41,000 nucleotides of DNA from an uncultured Butyrivibrio sp. (GTDB taxonomy: Bacteria; Bacillota; Clostridia; Lachnospirales; Lachnospiraceae): the NCBI RefSeq assembly GCF_947169445.1, contig NZ_CAMVPU010000035.1:1-41000 (forward strand). The letters run 5' to 3'. The position numbers were made by a program, and so were the translations under genes. The notes under the pieces were generated by a model, which did no database searches, was not told the origin of the DNA, and saw only the letters and a program-made list of their open reading frames with translations. Shown here piece by piece: positions 9,763 through 17,256 of the stretch (position 1 is the first letter of the stretch; the number at the start of each line of letters is the position of its first letter).

Positions 9763-10278
9763 TCATGAATGGATGCAGAACGTAAATGCAAAAGCTACAA
9801 CGTTAGCTGCCGCATGGGCGGCGAAGGGAACGGATAGCTTTTGATATGCAGCGTAGGAGTAGGTGATGAACAGCCCCATTATAAAGGCGTAAGTGCCCTG
9901 TACAAGGTTCAGGTGGTAAAGGCCAAATAAAAGAGCAGTAATCCAAACTGAAAGAACCTGAGCCTTGGATAGGCTGTATCCCAGAAAAGAGTGGGCTTTG
10001 ACGTATAGCAGGTTAACCGTTTTACTTGTTAGTTTCCTGTGAATAAAATTGTAAATGCCATATCGAAAAATGACTTCCTCAATAATGGGAGAGAGGATGC
10101 AGTAAATTATAAACATCACAAAAACAGAGTCGGAAATACCAAACTGTTTGCTTGCTATTTCTGCATAAGAACTGTTATCTACCAGGCCTAAGTAATTAAA
10201 GGCGATAGTCAGGATTGTAGCTAATAGAATACTTATTACGCAGACTCTTACGTAGATTAGCCATTTAACTTTATACAT
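9763..10278 (-). CDS. CPBP-family intramembrane metalloprotease
   Basis: A 171-aa, highly hydrophobic protein of the CPBP (CAAX protease and bacteriocin-processing, Abi) family, in the cytoplasmic membrane. The family motifs are present in order: EEVIFRYG (Glu-Glu-x3-Arg), FGLYHLN and HAAAN, which supply the metal-binding residues. Small bacterial members act in peptide processing, bacteriocin immunity or protein secretion, and nothing here tells which. I chose ATG 10278 because AAAGGAG lies just upstream. A frame opening at 10356 would add 26 residues but overlaps the divergent promoter region. The gene stands alone and diverges from thiT. Confidence 0.85.
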   Translation of the reverse strand: MYKVKWLIYVRVCVISILLATILTIAFNYLGLVDNSSYAEIASKQFGISDSVFVMFIIYCILSPIIEEVIFRYGIYNFIHRKLTSKTVNLLYVKAHSFLGYSLSKAQVLSVWITALLFGLYHLNLVQGTYAFIMGLFITYSYAAYQKLSVPFAAHAAANVVAFAFTFCIHS

Positions 10279-10320
10279 GAGAAACTCCTTTTGCAAAAAT
10301 AGTGTCGGTATCTGACTATA

Positions 10321-10378
10321 ATTATATGCTAATAGAAACGCAATTTCTATTGACAATTAGTTTGCTCCATTGTTTAAT
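10321..10378. promoter_or_regulatory. Divergent promoters of CPBP gene and thiT with shared dyad
   Basis: For thiT (+), TTGACA at 10350-10355 and TTTAAT at 10373-10378 are spaced 17 bases. For the CPBP gene (-), TATAAT is read on the opposite strand at 10321-10326. Between them is a perfect inverted repeat, AATAGAAA (10331-10338), CGCAA, TTTCTATT (10344-10351), touching the thiT -35 box. One regulator could therefore act on both genes. The thiT leader (about 10385-10455) has a small TGTCA/TGACA stem but no recognisable TPP riboswitch. Confidence 0.6.
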
Positions 10379-10455
10379 GTAGAAAGCGCTAATATTCAGA
10401 CAGGGATGCGCCTTTGTCAGTCAGTTTTGACATAAGTTAAGGGAGGATAGAGATT

Positions 10456-11157
10456 ATGAATTTATTTCTGGAAAAAGTTGTTGAAGATGGATACGAATCA
10501 TACAGTATTACTAGTGGTGGCTACGCTCTGGTAGTTGTTCTTGCCTTAATTGCATTTGCTACTATCAGTTTCTTTAAGAATGCTGATGGTAAGGGCAGAA
10601 TCAGCATTAAGCAGATTACAGTTTCGGCTCTTTGCCTGGCACTGGCATTTGTCCTTTCCAACATTAAGCTTTTCAAATTGCCTATGGGTGGCTCTTTTAC
10701 AGTATTTAGCATGTTCTTTGTTACTTTCATCGGATATCTTTATGGACCAAGAGTCAGCATGTCCGCAGCTTTTGCCTATGGCCTTTTGCAGATGATCGCT
10801 GATCCATATATCATTAGCATTCCACAGCTTCTTTGTGATTATATACTTGCTTTCGGAGCCCTTGGTCTTTCTGGATTCTTCCATAACTCCAAGTGGGGAA
10901 TGTTTAAGGGCTATTTTGTGGGAATCTTTGGAAGATATGTATTTGCAGTGCTTTCAGGTGTGATTTTCTTTGCAGATTACGCACCGGAGGGAATGTCTCC
11001 ACTTCTTTACTCAATGGCATATAATATCATTTATATTGCTGCAGAGGCTGCACTTACAGTTGTAGTACTTCTTATTCCTGCAGTTCGTATGGCTCTTAAC
11101 AGAGTTAAATCTGAGGCTATTGAAAAGGGTGTTAGAAAGAATACACAGCTTGCATAA
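10456..11157 (+). CDS. thiT: ThiT-type ECF transporter S component for thiamine
   Basis: The substrate-capturing membrane subunit of an energy-coupling-factor vitamin transporter, most like ThiT for thiamine. It has 233 aa and about six membrane segments. The pattern LSNIKLFKLPMGGSFTVFSM, then GYLYGP, YGLLQMIADPYI, and a QLLCDYILAFGALGLSGFF stretch is characteristic of ThiT. The N-terminus to about residue 50 has one extra hydrophobic helix before the usual core. It must work with the EcfA/A'/T module, which is not in this window. The start is ATG 10456 with GGGAGG upstream. The expected TPP riboswitch is not evident, so thiamine regulation here is uncertain. A hairpin and a strong terminator follow. 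Confidence 0.88.
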   Translation: MNLFLEKVVEDGYESYSITSGGYALVVVLALIAFATISFFKNADGKGRISIKQITVSALCLALAFVLSNIKLFKLPMGGSFTVFSMFFVTFIGYLYGPRVSMSAAFAYGLLQMIADPYIISIPQLLCDYILAFGALGLSGFFHNSKWGMFKGYFVGIFGRYVFAVLSGVIFFADYAPEGMSPLLYSMAYNIIYIAAEAALTVVVLLIPAVRMALNRVKSEAIEKGVRKNTQLA

Positions 11158-11161
11158 AATA

Positions 11162-11187
11162 TTGGCAAAAAATTCATTTATTGCCAA
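11162..11187 (+). repeat. Hairpin after thiT
   Basis: TTGGCAA (11162-11168) and TTGCCAA (11181-11187) form a 7-bp stem just past the thiT stop. The run of T after it is poor, so it is more likely a 3' end stabiliser or a weak terminator than the main stop. Confidence 0.4.
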
Positions 11188-11212
11188 AAGTCTAAAATAG
11201 TATGTGACCTAG

Positions 11213-11258
11213 AAAAAAGGGACGAGTAACTTGTGAAATTACTCGTCCCTATATTTTT
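11213..11258. terminator. Bidirectional terminator between thiT and hflX
   Basis: A perfect 11-bp stem, GGGACGAGTAA (11219-11229) and TTACTCGTCCC (11239-11249), is followed by TATATTTTT on + and preceded by six A on +, which reads as a T-run on -. It can end both the thiT transcript and the converging asnA-hflX transcript. Confidence 0.92.
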
Positions 11259-11269
11259 ACTATATTAAC

Positions 11270-12598
11270 TTATATGATATATTCCTGATATTTGGCCATT
11301 TCTTTGGAGCTGAGCAGTACGTTTATCTTTACTCCCTCAGGAAGATACTCAGTATTATGAATCTTCCCGGCTTCGTTTAGCATATTAAGAATGCTGCCTT
11401 CGGAATAGGGAAGTAGAAGGTTGCAGGAAGTATCTTCTTCTCCAAGCTTTTTCTCGATCAAAGCTATAAGGGAATCAAGGCTTTCTTTATCCTTGGCGCA
11501 TATATATGCTCTGTCATCCACTGTCCTGGGAATGTCCATTACCAGCTGATTATTCTCATGTTGCTCCTTCTGGACCAGGTCAGATTTGTTGAAAACATAG
11601 ATGACCGGAATATCACCGGCCCCAATCTCAGCAAGAGTATCTCTTGTTACATCCATATGGAATCTGTATTCCGGATCGGAAAAATCTATTATTTCCAGGA
11701 TAATATCTGCATATTTGGCCTCCTCCAAGGTGGAACGGAAAGCCTTTACCAAGGTATGCGGAAGTTCACTGATAAATCCAACTGTGTCAGTTAAAAGAAA
11801 AGGTCTTTTTCCCGGTGCACATATCTTGCGGACTGAGGTATCAAGTGTGGCAAAGAGCATGTCTTTTTCAAGAACCTGCTTATCTTCAAAGGACTCACCA
11901 CCATATAATCTCAGAAGATTGTTCATAATGGTGGATTTACCGGCGTTAGTATAGCCTACAAGAGAAATCTTGGGAGTCCCGCTGTTTAATCTCTTGCCGC
12001 GCTGGGTATCTCTTTCCTTCTCAACTGCTTCAAGGTCGCGGCGAAGTTCGCTCATACGATGTTCGATGCGTCTTCTGTCCAGCTCAAGCTGTTTTTCACC
12101 GGAACCCTTGTTGGACAGCCTGCCGCTTCCTCCGCCCTGTCTGGAAAGAGAACTTCTCATACCTACGAGACGAGGGAGCATGTATTGGAGCTGCGCATAT
12201 TCAACCTGAAGTCTTGACTCTCTGGTCTTGGCTCTTCTGGCAAAGATCTGAAGGATAAGTCCTGTTCTGTCGATAACTTCGGTATCAAGGATCTTTTCAA
12301 GGTTCCTTATCTGCATTGGAGATAAAGTGTCATTGAAGATAATGATATTGGCATCAAAAATGTCCAATGAACTTTGTATTTCTTCAACCTTACCGCTTCC
12401 GATGTAAGTACTTCTGTCAGGAGATGGCAGAGACTGGGTTACCGTAGCGGCTACTTCGATTTCAAGGGCCTTCGTAAGCTCTTTTAACTCATGCATGGAA
12501 CGGTCAAATTCATCATCGCTCCTGCCTGTACTTAGCCCAACCAAAATGGCCCTTACAATATTTTCTTCTTCAACAATCTGGTGCATTGTATTCTTCAT
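11270..12598 (-). CDS. hflX: GTPase HflX
   Basis: A ribosome-associated GTPase of the Obg/HflX group that splits stalled or heat-stressed 70S ribosomes. It has 442 aa. The N-terminal HflX domain carries STYIGSGKVEE and IIIFNDTLSPMQIRNLE. A Gly-rich linker (SSLSRQGGGSGR) and a long charged helix precede the G domain: G1 GYTNAGKST at 215-223, G3 DTVGFISELP, G4 NKSDL. A C-terminal domain of about 90 residues follows. The start ATG 12598 lies 3 bases after the asnA stop with little ribosome site of its own, so translation is probably coupled to asnA. The bidirectional terminator ends the pair. Confidence 0.95.
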   Translation of the reverse strand: MKNTMHQIVEEENIVRAILVGLSTGRSDDEFDRSMHELKELTKALEIEVAATVTQSLPSPDRSTYIGSGKVEEIQSSLDIFDANIIIFNDTLSPMQIRNLEKILDTEVIDRTGLILQIFARRAKTRESRLQVEYAQLQYMLPRLVGMRSSLSRQGGGSGRLSNKGSGEKQLELDRRRIEHRMSELRRDLEAVEKERDTQRGKRLNSGTPKISLVGYTNAGKSTIMNNLLRLYGGESFEDKQVLEKDMLFATLDTSVRKICAPGKRPFLLTDTVGFISELPHTLVKAFRSTLEEAKYADIILEIIDFSDPEYRFHMDVTRDTLAEIGAGDIPVIYVFNKSDLVQKEQHENNQLVMDIPRTVDDRAYICAKDKESLDSLIALIEKKLGEEDTSCNLLLPYSEGSILNMLNEAGKIHNTEYLPEGVKINVLLSSKEMAKYQEYII

Positions 12599-12601
12599 AT
12601 A

Positions 12602-13612
12602 TTACAGCAAATGTATTCCGTTCTTATCAGCTTCTGCAACCATTTCCTCTGGCCAGATAGAGCACTGTACCTCACCGATGTGAGCTTTTCTAAGGAAGAA
12701 CATGCAGATTCTGGACTGTCCGATTCCACCACCAATTGTGTATGGAAGCTCTTTGTTCAAAATAGCCTTCTGGAATGGAAGCTGTGCTCTTTCTGTGCAG
12801 CCGGCCTTTTCAAGCTGTGTCTTAAGAGAATTCTCATCAACTCTGATTCCCATTGATGAAAGCTCAAGTGCGATATCCAAAACAGGGTAGTAAACGATGA
12901 TATCAGCATTTAACTGCCAGTCATCGTAGTCTGGAGCACGTCCGTCATGTCTGTCGCCGGAAGCAAGTTCATCACCAATCTGCATGATACATACAGCACC
13001 CTTAGCCTTGGAAATGTAGTATTCACGCTCCTTGGGAGTGTTATCAGGGAACATATCCTCAAGCTCCTGAGTAGTGATGAAGAAAATCTCGTCAGGAAGG
13101 ATTTCCTCAATATAATCATACTGGATAGACATGAATTTCTCGGTTTTTCTGAGAACCTTGTACACATCCTTAACAGTTGCCTTTAAGAAATCAAGGTTTC
13201 TGTCCTCTTTATTTATTACCTTTTCCCAGTCCCACTGGTCGACAAATATAGAATGGATATTATCGGGAACTTCGTCACGCCTTACAGCGTTCATATCAGT
13301 ATAAAGACCTTCATAGGCATTGAAACCGTACTTTTTAAGGGCATATCTCTTCCATTTAGCAAGAGAGTGTACGATCTCAGCAGGACGTCCGTTTTCGTTA
13401 AGAATATCGAAAGCAACAGGACGTTCAACACCATTTAAGTTGTCGTTAAGACCGGATTCGGGTGTTACGAAAAGAGGCGCTGTAACACGCTGAAGGTTAA
13501 GTCTTGTTGAAAGCATTCCCTGGAAAAAATCTTTAACAGTCTTGATTCCGACCTGAGTGTCGTGGAGATCCAGGGCAGATGCATAGTTCTTAGGTATTTT
13601 AAGGTTTTCCAT
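12602..13612 (-). CDS. asnA: Aspartate-ammonia ligase (asparagine synthetase A)
   Basis: Makes asparagine from aspartate, ammonia and ATP in the cytoplasm, and is related to class II aminoacyl-tRNA synthetases. It has 336 aa, the normal length. Recognisable blocks are DTQVGIKTVKDFFQ, VTAPLFVTPESGLNDNLNGVERPV, SIFVDQWDWEKVI, GDRHDGRAPDYDDWQLNADI and the C-terminal GGGIGQSRICMFFLRKAHIGEVQ. The start is ATG 13612, where AGGAG lies ten bases upstream and the MENLKIPKNYAS beginning fits the family. An in-frame ATG at 13687 would add an unlikely basic extension. It is first in the asnA-hflX pair, and no T-box is visible in its leader. Confidence 0.95.
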   Translation of the reverse strand: MENLKIPKNYASALDLHDTQVGIKTVKDFFQGMLSTRLNLQRVTAPLFVTPESGLNDNLNGVERPVAFDILNENGRPAEIVHSLAKWKRYALKKYGFNAYEGLYTDMNAVRRDEVPDNIHSIFVDQWDWEKVINKEDRNLDFLKATVKDVYKVLRKTEKFMSIQYDYIEEILPDEIFFITTQELEDMFPDNTPKEREYYISKAKGAVCIMQIGDELASGDRHDGRAPDYDDWQLNADIIVYYPVLDIALELSSMGIRVDENSLKTQLEKAGCTERAQLPFQKAILNKELPYTIGGGIGQSRICMFFLRKAHIGEVQCSIWPEEMVAEADKNGIHLL

Positions 13613-13938
13613 GTAATTACTACTCCTAATTCTTTTCACCAAAAATTTACTATCATACATCTTAAAACGCAGCCCACTATAATGCAAGAATTTTGTGTCT
13701 TAAAATGTGTCCGAAATGATTGATAAATAGTAGCAAACGGCATTAAAAAATAACGAAAAAGCGCATAAAAACTGGGCTGGACAGAAGGTGACAGAAAATT
13801 CGTTTTTTCGTCACAGTTTCGTCACAAAAACCCATTTACAAAAACGTTTAAGTTGTATATATTACTATAGAAATGAAAGCCGATATTTCATTTGCAAAGT
13901 CGGCGAGGATTAACTGTGTGTTATGTGGAGGTATATTT
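13613..13938. promoter_or_regulatory. Divergent regulatory region between asnA and HPr-like gene
   Basis: For the + gene there is a good promoter: TTTACA (13835-13840), 17 bases, TATATT (13858-13863). Just upstream are two identical direct repeats TTTCGTCACA at 13806-13815 and 13817-13826, 11 bases apart, on one face of the helix. A related inverted sequence, GGTGACAGAAAA, lies near 13787-13798. In the leader, GCCGA (13879-13883) and TCGGC (13900-13904) can form a stem. On the - strand, TATAGT read from about 13675-13680 is a possible asnA -10, with a weak -35. Confidence 0.6.
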
Positions 13939-14178
13939 ATGTTAGGAAATGTTATTAAAAGACACATTATGTTAAAGCCTAATCAGGTTCAGGATTTTGT
14001 TAACGAAGCTACTAAATGCGATTTTGATGTTGATATATACTACAATAGATACGTTGTAGATGCTAAGTCAATTTTGGGGGTTTTCGGTCTTGACCTGACC
14101 AAGACTCTTACAGTAGAGTATAACGGTTCAAATCAGCAGTTTGAGCAGTATTTGAATGGGCTTGTAACAGCAGGCTGA
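13939..14178 (+). CDS. HPr-like protein lacking the phospho-histidine
   Basis: A 79-aa protein that resembles HPr, the sugar phosphotransferase phosphocarrier. The strongest match is the middle, VVDAKSILGVFGLDL followed by a strand and TVEYNG, corresponding to HPr's KSIMGVMSL helix with regulatory Ser46. The N-terminal GLHARPA active-site loop is absent: the matching stretch is HIMLKPNQVQDF, with no His at the expected place, so phosphotransfer is unlikely. Crh of Bacillus is a known HPr paralogue with Ser46 but no His15, and a similar regulatory role is conceivable here. The start ATG 13939 has GTGGAGG upstream; an upstream in-frame ATG at 13873 lies in the leader stem. Its own promoter and terminator make it monocistronic. 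Confidence 0.7.
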   Translation: MLGNVIKRHIMLKPNQVQDFVNEATKCDFDVDIYYNRYVVDAKSILGVFGLDLTKTLTVEYNGSNQQFEQYLNGLVTAG

Positions 14179-14210
14179 TAGTAATTTGGTCGAACTAAAT
14201 AAATTTTATT

Positions 14211-14245
14211 AAAGAGCTTCTGCATTATCCTGCAGAAGCTCTTTT
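14211..14245 (+). terminator. Terminator of HPr-like gene
   Basis: A perfect 14-bp stem, AAAGAGCTTCTGCA (14211-14224) and TGCAGAAGCTCTTT (14231-14244), with loop TTATCC and a short T-run. It may work in both directions because the stem begins with AAA. Confidence 0.85.
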
Positions 14246-14288
14246 GCGTAGAACACTTATATTATAAAATGGTGTCTTGGAGGGAATT

Positions 14289-16748
14289 ATGACAATAACC
14301 ATATCTGTTCGCGCGCTTGTGGAGTTTATCCTAAGAAGCGGCAATATTGATAATAGAATACACCAGGTTCCTACAGATGCCATGCAGGAGGGCAGCCGGA
14401 TACACCGCATGATCCAAAAGAGCATGGGCCCGGATTACCATGCGGAGGTACCTCTTAAATATGTTCACAAGACAGACAAGTACGATCTGGAAATCGAAGG
14501 CAGGGCAGACGGTATTCTGGATAAGTATATTGATGATGATACGGCCTATGATGCTCAGGAAAGCTTTATCGCTGCGCCAAAGCCATCTCCTCTTATTGAC
14601 GAGATAAAGGGCACCTACAGGGATCTGAAAAAGATGAAGGATCCGGTAGATGTGCATCTGGCGCAGGCTAAGTGCTATGCAGCCATATATTCCAAACAAA
14701 AGCACTGTCCGGCCATAAATGTTCGCATGAGCTACTGCAACATGGAAAATGAGGAGATGAAGTATTTTGACTTCTCCTATTCCTATGAAGAAATAACGAA
14801 ATGGTTTAGTGAGCTTATTGAGAAGTATCTGAAGTGGTCAGATTTTGAGTTTGAATGGGCAAGTCTTAGGACTTCTTCAATTAAACAGGTTCAGTTTCCT
14901 TTTCCATATAGGGACGGACAAAAAGATCTTGCGGCTGCTGTCTACAGGACAATTATCCATGGGAAAAAGCTGTTTTTGGAGGCACCAACCGGCACAGGCA
15001 AGACCATAACCACTATTTTCCCAACGGTAAAAGCCATGGGAGAAGGTAAGATCAGCAAGATCTTTTACCTGACAGCCAAAACCATTACCAGAACAGTGGC
15101 AGAAGATGCCTTTAATACCATGAGGCAGGGCCAGAAGCTGCGATTTAAGACAGTGACAATAACTGCAAGGGACAAGATATGTTTCCTTGGAGAAGAGGAG
15201 AGAAATTGTAATCCGGTCAGTTGCCCCTATGCAAATGGACATTTTGACAGAATTAATGATGCCATATACGACCTTCTCTCACATGAAGATTCTTTTGACA
15301 GGGATAGAATATCGGAATATGCGGCAAAGCACCAGGTCTGCCCCTTTGAGATGTCACTGGACATGAGCCTTTGGGCAGATGGTGTTATCTGTGATTATAA
15401 CTATGTCTTTGATCCCTTCGTGTATCTTAGGCGCTTTTTTGCTGAGGGAAAACAAAGGGATTACGTATTTCTGGTGGATGAGACTCACAATCTTTTGGAC
15501 CGCGGCAGGGAAATGTATAGCGCTGCCATCAGAAAAGAAAGCTTTTTGGAATTAAAGAATACGATAAAGGACTATCATCCAAGTATTGCTGGGCATCTTG
15601 AAAAATGTAACAAGGCTCTATTGGAACTGAAAAGACAATGCGATGGCTGCAGCGTTCTTACTTCAATAGATAAGTTCATAAATCCACTAAACAGGCTGTC
15701 AGGGATAATGTCTGAATATCTTGAGGACCATTCGGAGGGGCCCTGCAGAGAAGAAATACTGCAGTTTTATTTTGATGTTTCAAGATTTTTGACTATTTAT
15801 GATCTGCTTGATGATCATTATGTAATGTATAGCGAGTTTACCTATGATGGGAGCTTTATTTTAAGGCTCGCCTGTGCGGACCCTTCCAGAAATCTGGCCC
15901 AGTGTATGGCTAGGGGAAGATCGTCTATCCTCTTTTCTGCGACTCTTCTTCCTATTCAGTACTACAAGAAGCTTTTGGGCGGTACTGATGAGGATTTTGA
16001 AATATATGCCAAGTCAATTTTTGATCCAAACAGACTGGGGCTATATATTGGAAAGGATGTAACCAGTAAATATTCCATGAGAAGCGAAGAACAGTATTTA
16101 AACATTGCTTCCTATATTAACAGTGTGGTCCAGGCTAGAAACGGCAATTATCTTATTTTCTTTCCTTCACATCAGTTTTTGGATGATGTTCTGTATGCTT
16201 ACGAAGAAAATTTCTTTGATGCTGATAATACTGAGCTCTTAGTCCAAAGAGAGTATATGAGCGAAGAAGCCAGAGAAGCTTTCCTTGACAGGTTTTCCAC
16301 AGGGAACAATATTGATCTGTCTTCAGTGATAAATATGGAACTGGAGGTTGTAGAGGATAAAAATGTACTTGGCTTTTGTGTCATGGGAGGAATATTCAGC
16401 GAAGGAATCGATCTGAAATATGATAGCCTTATCGGTGTTATTGTTGTGGGGACCGGGATACCACTGGTCTGCAATGAACGCGAGATACTGCGCGAATATT
16501 TTGAAAAAGCAGGTTTTGACGGTTTTGACTATGCCTACAGATATCCCGGAATGAACAAGGTGTTGCAGGCAGCAGGGCGAGTGATCAGAACAGAAGAAGA
16601 TATGGGTGTGGTGGCACTTTTGGATAACAGGTTTACTCAGGCAAGTTACAAGGCACTTTTTCCACGGGAGTGGAAAGGTTACAAACTGGTAACGACCGGT
16701 TCGGTCAAAACGCTGATTTCGCAGTTCTGGGCTGATATTCAAGGGTGA
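14289..16748 (+). CDS. Rad3/DinG-type Fe-S DNA helicase with PD-(D/E)XK N-terminus
   Basis: An 819-aa superfamily 2 helicase of the XPD/DinG group, likely acting in DNA repair. Residues 1-140 look like a RecB/Cas4-like nuclease: Asp 74 in EGRADGIL, Glu 105 and Lys 107 in IDEIKGTY, and Gln in HLAQAKCY. The helicase follows: QKDLAAAVYR, Walker A APTGTGKT (about 232-239), four Cys at 298, 307, 312 and 351 that match the XPD Fe-S site, VDETHN (about 396-401) for motif II, SATLLP, and GRVIRTEEDMG as motif VI. The start is ATG 14289 with GGAGGG just ahead; a TTG at 14277 would only add four residues. It stands alone between a terminator and a long gap. Proteins of this architecture are usually annotated simply as ATP-dependent DNA helicase. 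Confidence 0.85.
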   Translation: MTITISVRALVEFILRSGNIDNRIHQVPTDAMQEGSRIHRMIQKSMGPDYHAEVPLKYVHKTDKYDLEIEGRADGILDKYIDDDTAYDAQESFIAAPKPSPLIDEIKGTYRDLKKMKDPVDVHLAQAKCYAAIYSKQKHCPAINVRMSYCNMENEEMKYFDFSYSYEEITKWFSELIEKYLKWSDFEFEWASLRTSSIKQVQFPFPYRDGQKDLAAAVYRTIIHGKKLFLEAPTGTGKTITTIFPTVKAMGEGKISKIFYLTAKTITRTVAEDAFNTMRQGQKLRFKTVTITARDKICFLGEEERNCNPVSCPYANGHFDRINDAIYDLLSHEDSFDRDRISEYAAKHQVCPFEMSLDMSLWADGVICDYNYVFDPFVYLRRFFAEGKQRDYVFLVDETHNLLDRGREMYSAAIRKESFLELKNTIKDYHPSIAGHLEKCNKALLELKRQCDGCSVLTSIDKFINPLNRLSGIMSEYLEDHSEGPCREEILQFYFDVSRFLTIYDLLDDHYVMYSEFTYDGSFILRLACADPSRNLAQCMARGRSSILFSATLLPIQYYKKLLGGTDEDFEIYAKSIFDPNRLGLYIGKDVTSKYSMRSEEQYLNIASYINSVVQARNGNYLIFFPSHQFLDDVLYAYEENFFDADNTELLVQREYMSEEAREAFLDRFSTGNNIDLSSVINMELEVVEDKNVLGFCVMGGIFSEGIDLKYDSLIGVIVVGTGIPLVCNEREILREYFEKAGFDGFDYAYRYPGMNKVLQAAGRVIRTEEDMGVVALLDNRFTQASYKALFPREWKGYKLVTTGSVKTLISQFWADIQG

Positions 16749-17256
16749 ACAAGTGTAGATTTAGTGCCAAATGAATCAAAAACAGAAAGAAAAGGTTGAC
16801 ATATATAAATGTTTATAATAAATATGTAAACCAAATATTTCTTTGAATTGTATCAATTGTTCGTGCAATAATATGTTTTTTTAGAAAACTGATGATTTGG
16901 TTTTAAAATAATGACGGATGTGTCATGTGGATAACTCTGTGGAAATTGGGGATTAGTTTTGGGGGATAAAAATAGACCCTAGTAAAATAGGCGTTTTGAA
17001 GAGTGTACAAAATCTAACCAATAAACGAACAAAAATATACATGCGACCGAACAAGTCAATGAGTATATGTAAACCATTATCAAACATGACATAGTTGTCA
17101 TATAAAATTCTGGAACGCAGTATTTGAGCGGGTTTCTGAAAAGAATGCGATATTTTGGCTGATAATATTATCTTGATTAGTTTACTTGGATTGTTGTAAA
17201 ATCTATTTACAATTCGTTTTTTCTTTTTGTGTGTTTGTTTTATTGGGGAAAAGCAG
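16749..17256. other. AT-rich intergenic region with repeats and promoter
   Basis: About 480 bases with no supportable gene. Visible signals: TTGACA at 16796-16801 with a poor -10 at useful spacing; an inverted repeat AAACCAAAT (16828-16836) and ATTTGGTTT (16895-16903); a 12-base direct repeat ATATGTAAACCA at 16822-16833 and 17065-17076; an exact DnaA-box sequence TGTGGATAA (16926-16934); a dyad ATGACA TAGT TGTCAT (17086-17101); and a likely promoter for the TPR-GGDEF gene, TTGATT (17173-17178), 18 bases, TAAAAT (17197-17202) with TG just before it. Confidence 0.5.

Noticed and set aside
10279..10356. N-terminal extension of the CPBP protease to 10356
   Set aside because: No ribosome site there, and it would run through the divergent promoter and dyad; AAAGGAG supports 10278.
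10379..10455. TPP riboswitch ahead of thiT
   Set aside because: The leader is only about 70 bases and lacks the CUGAGA and ACCUGA segments of the TPP aptamer.
13613..13687. Extended asnA start at 13687
   Set aside because: Adds a basic, non-family stretch and has no ribosome site; 13612 fits AsnA length.
16796..16819. TTGACA followed by TATAAT as a sigma-70 promoter
   Set aside because: The spacing is 12 bases, too short for a working promoter.
16926..16934. Replication origin
   Set aside because: Only one exact DnaA box, and no dnaA, dnaN, parAB or rep gene nearby.
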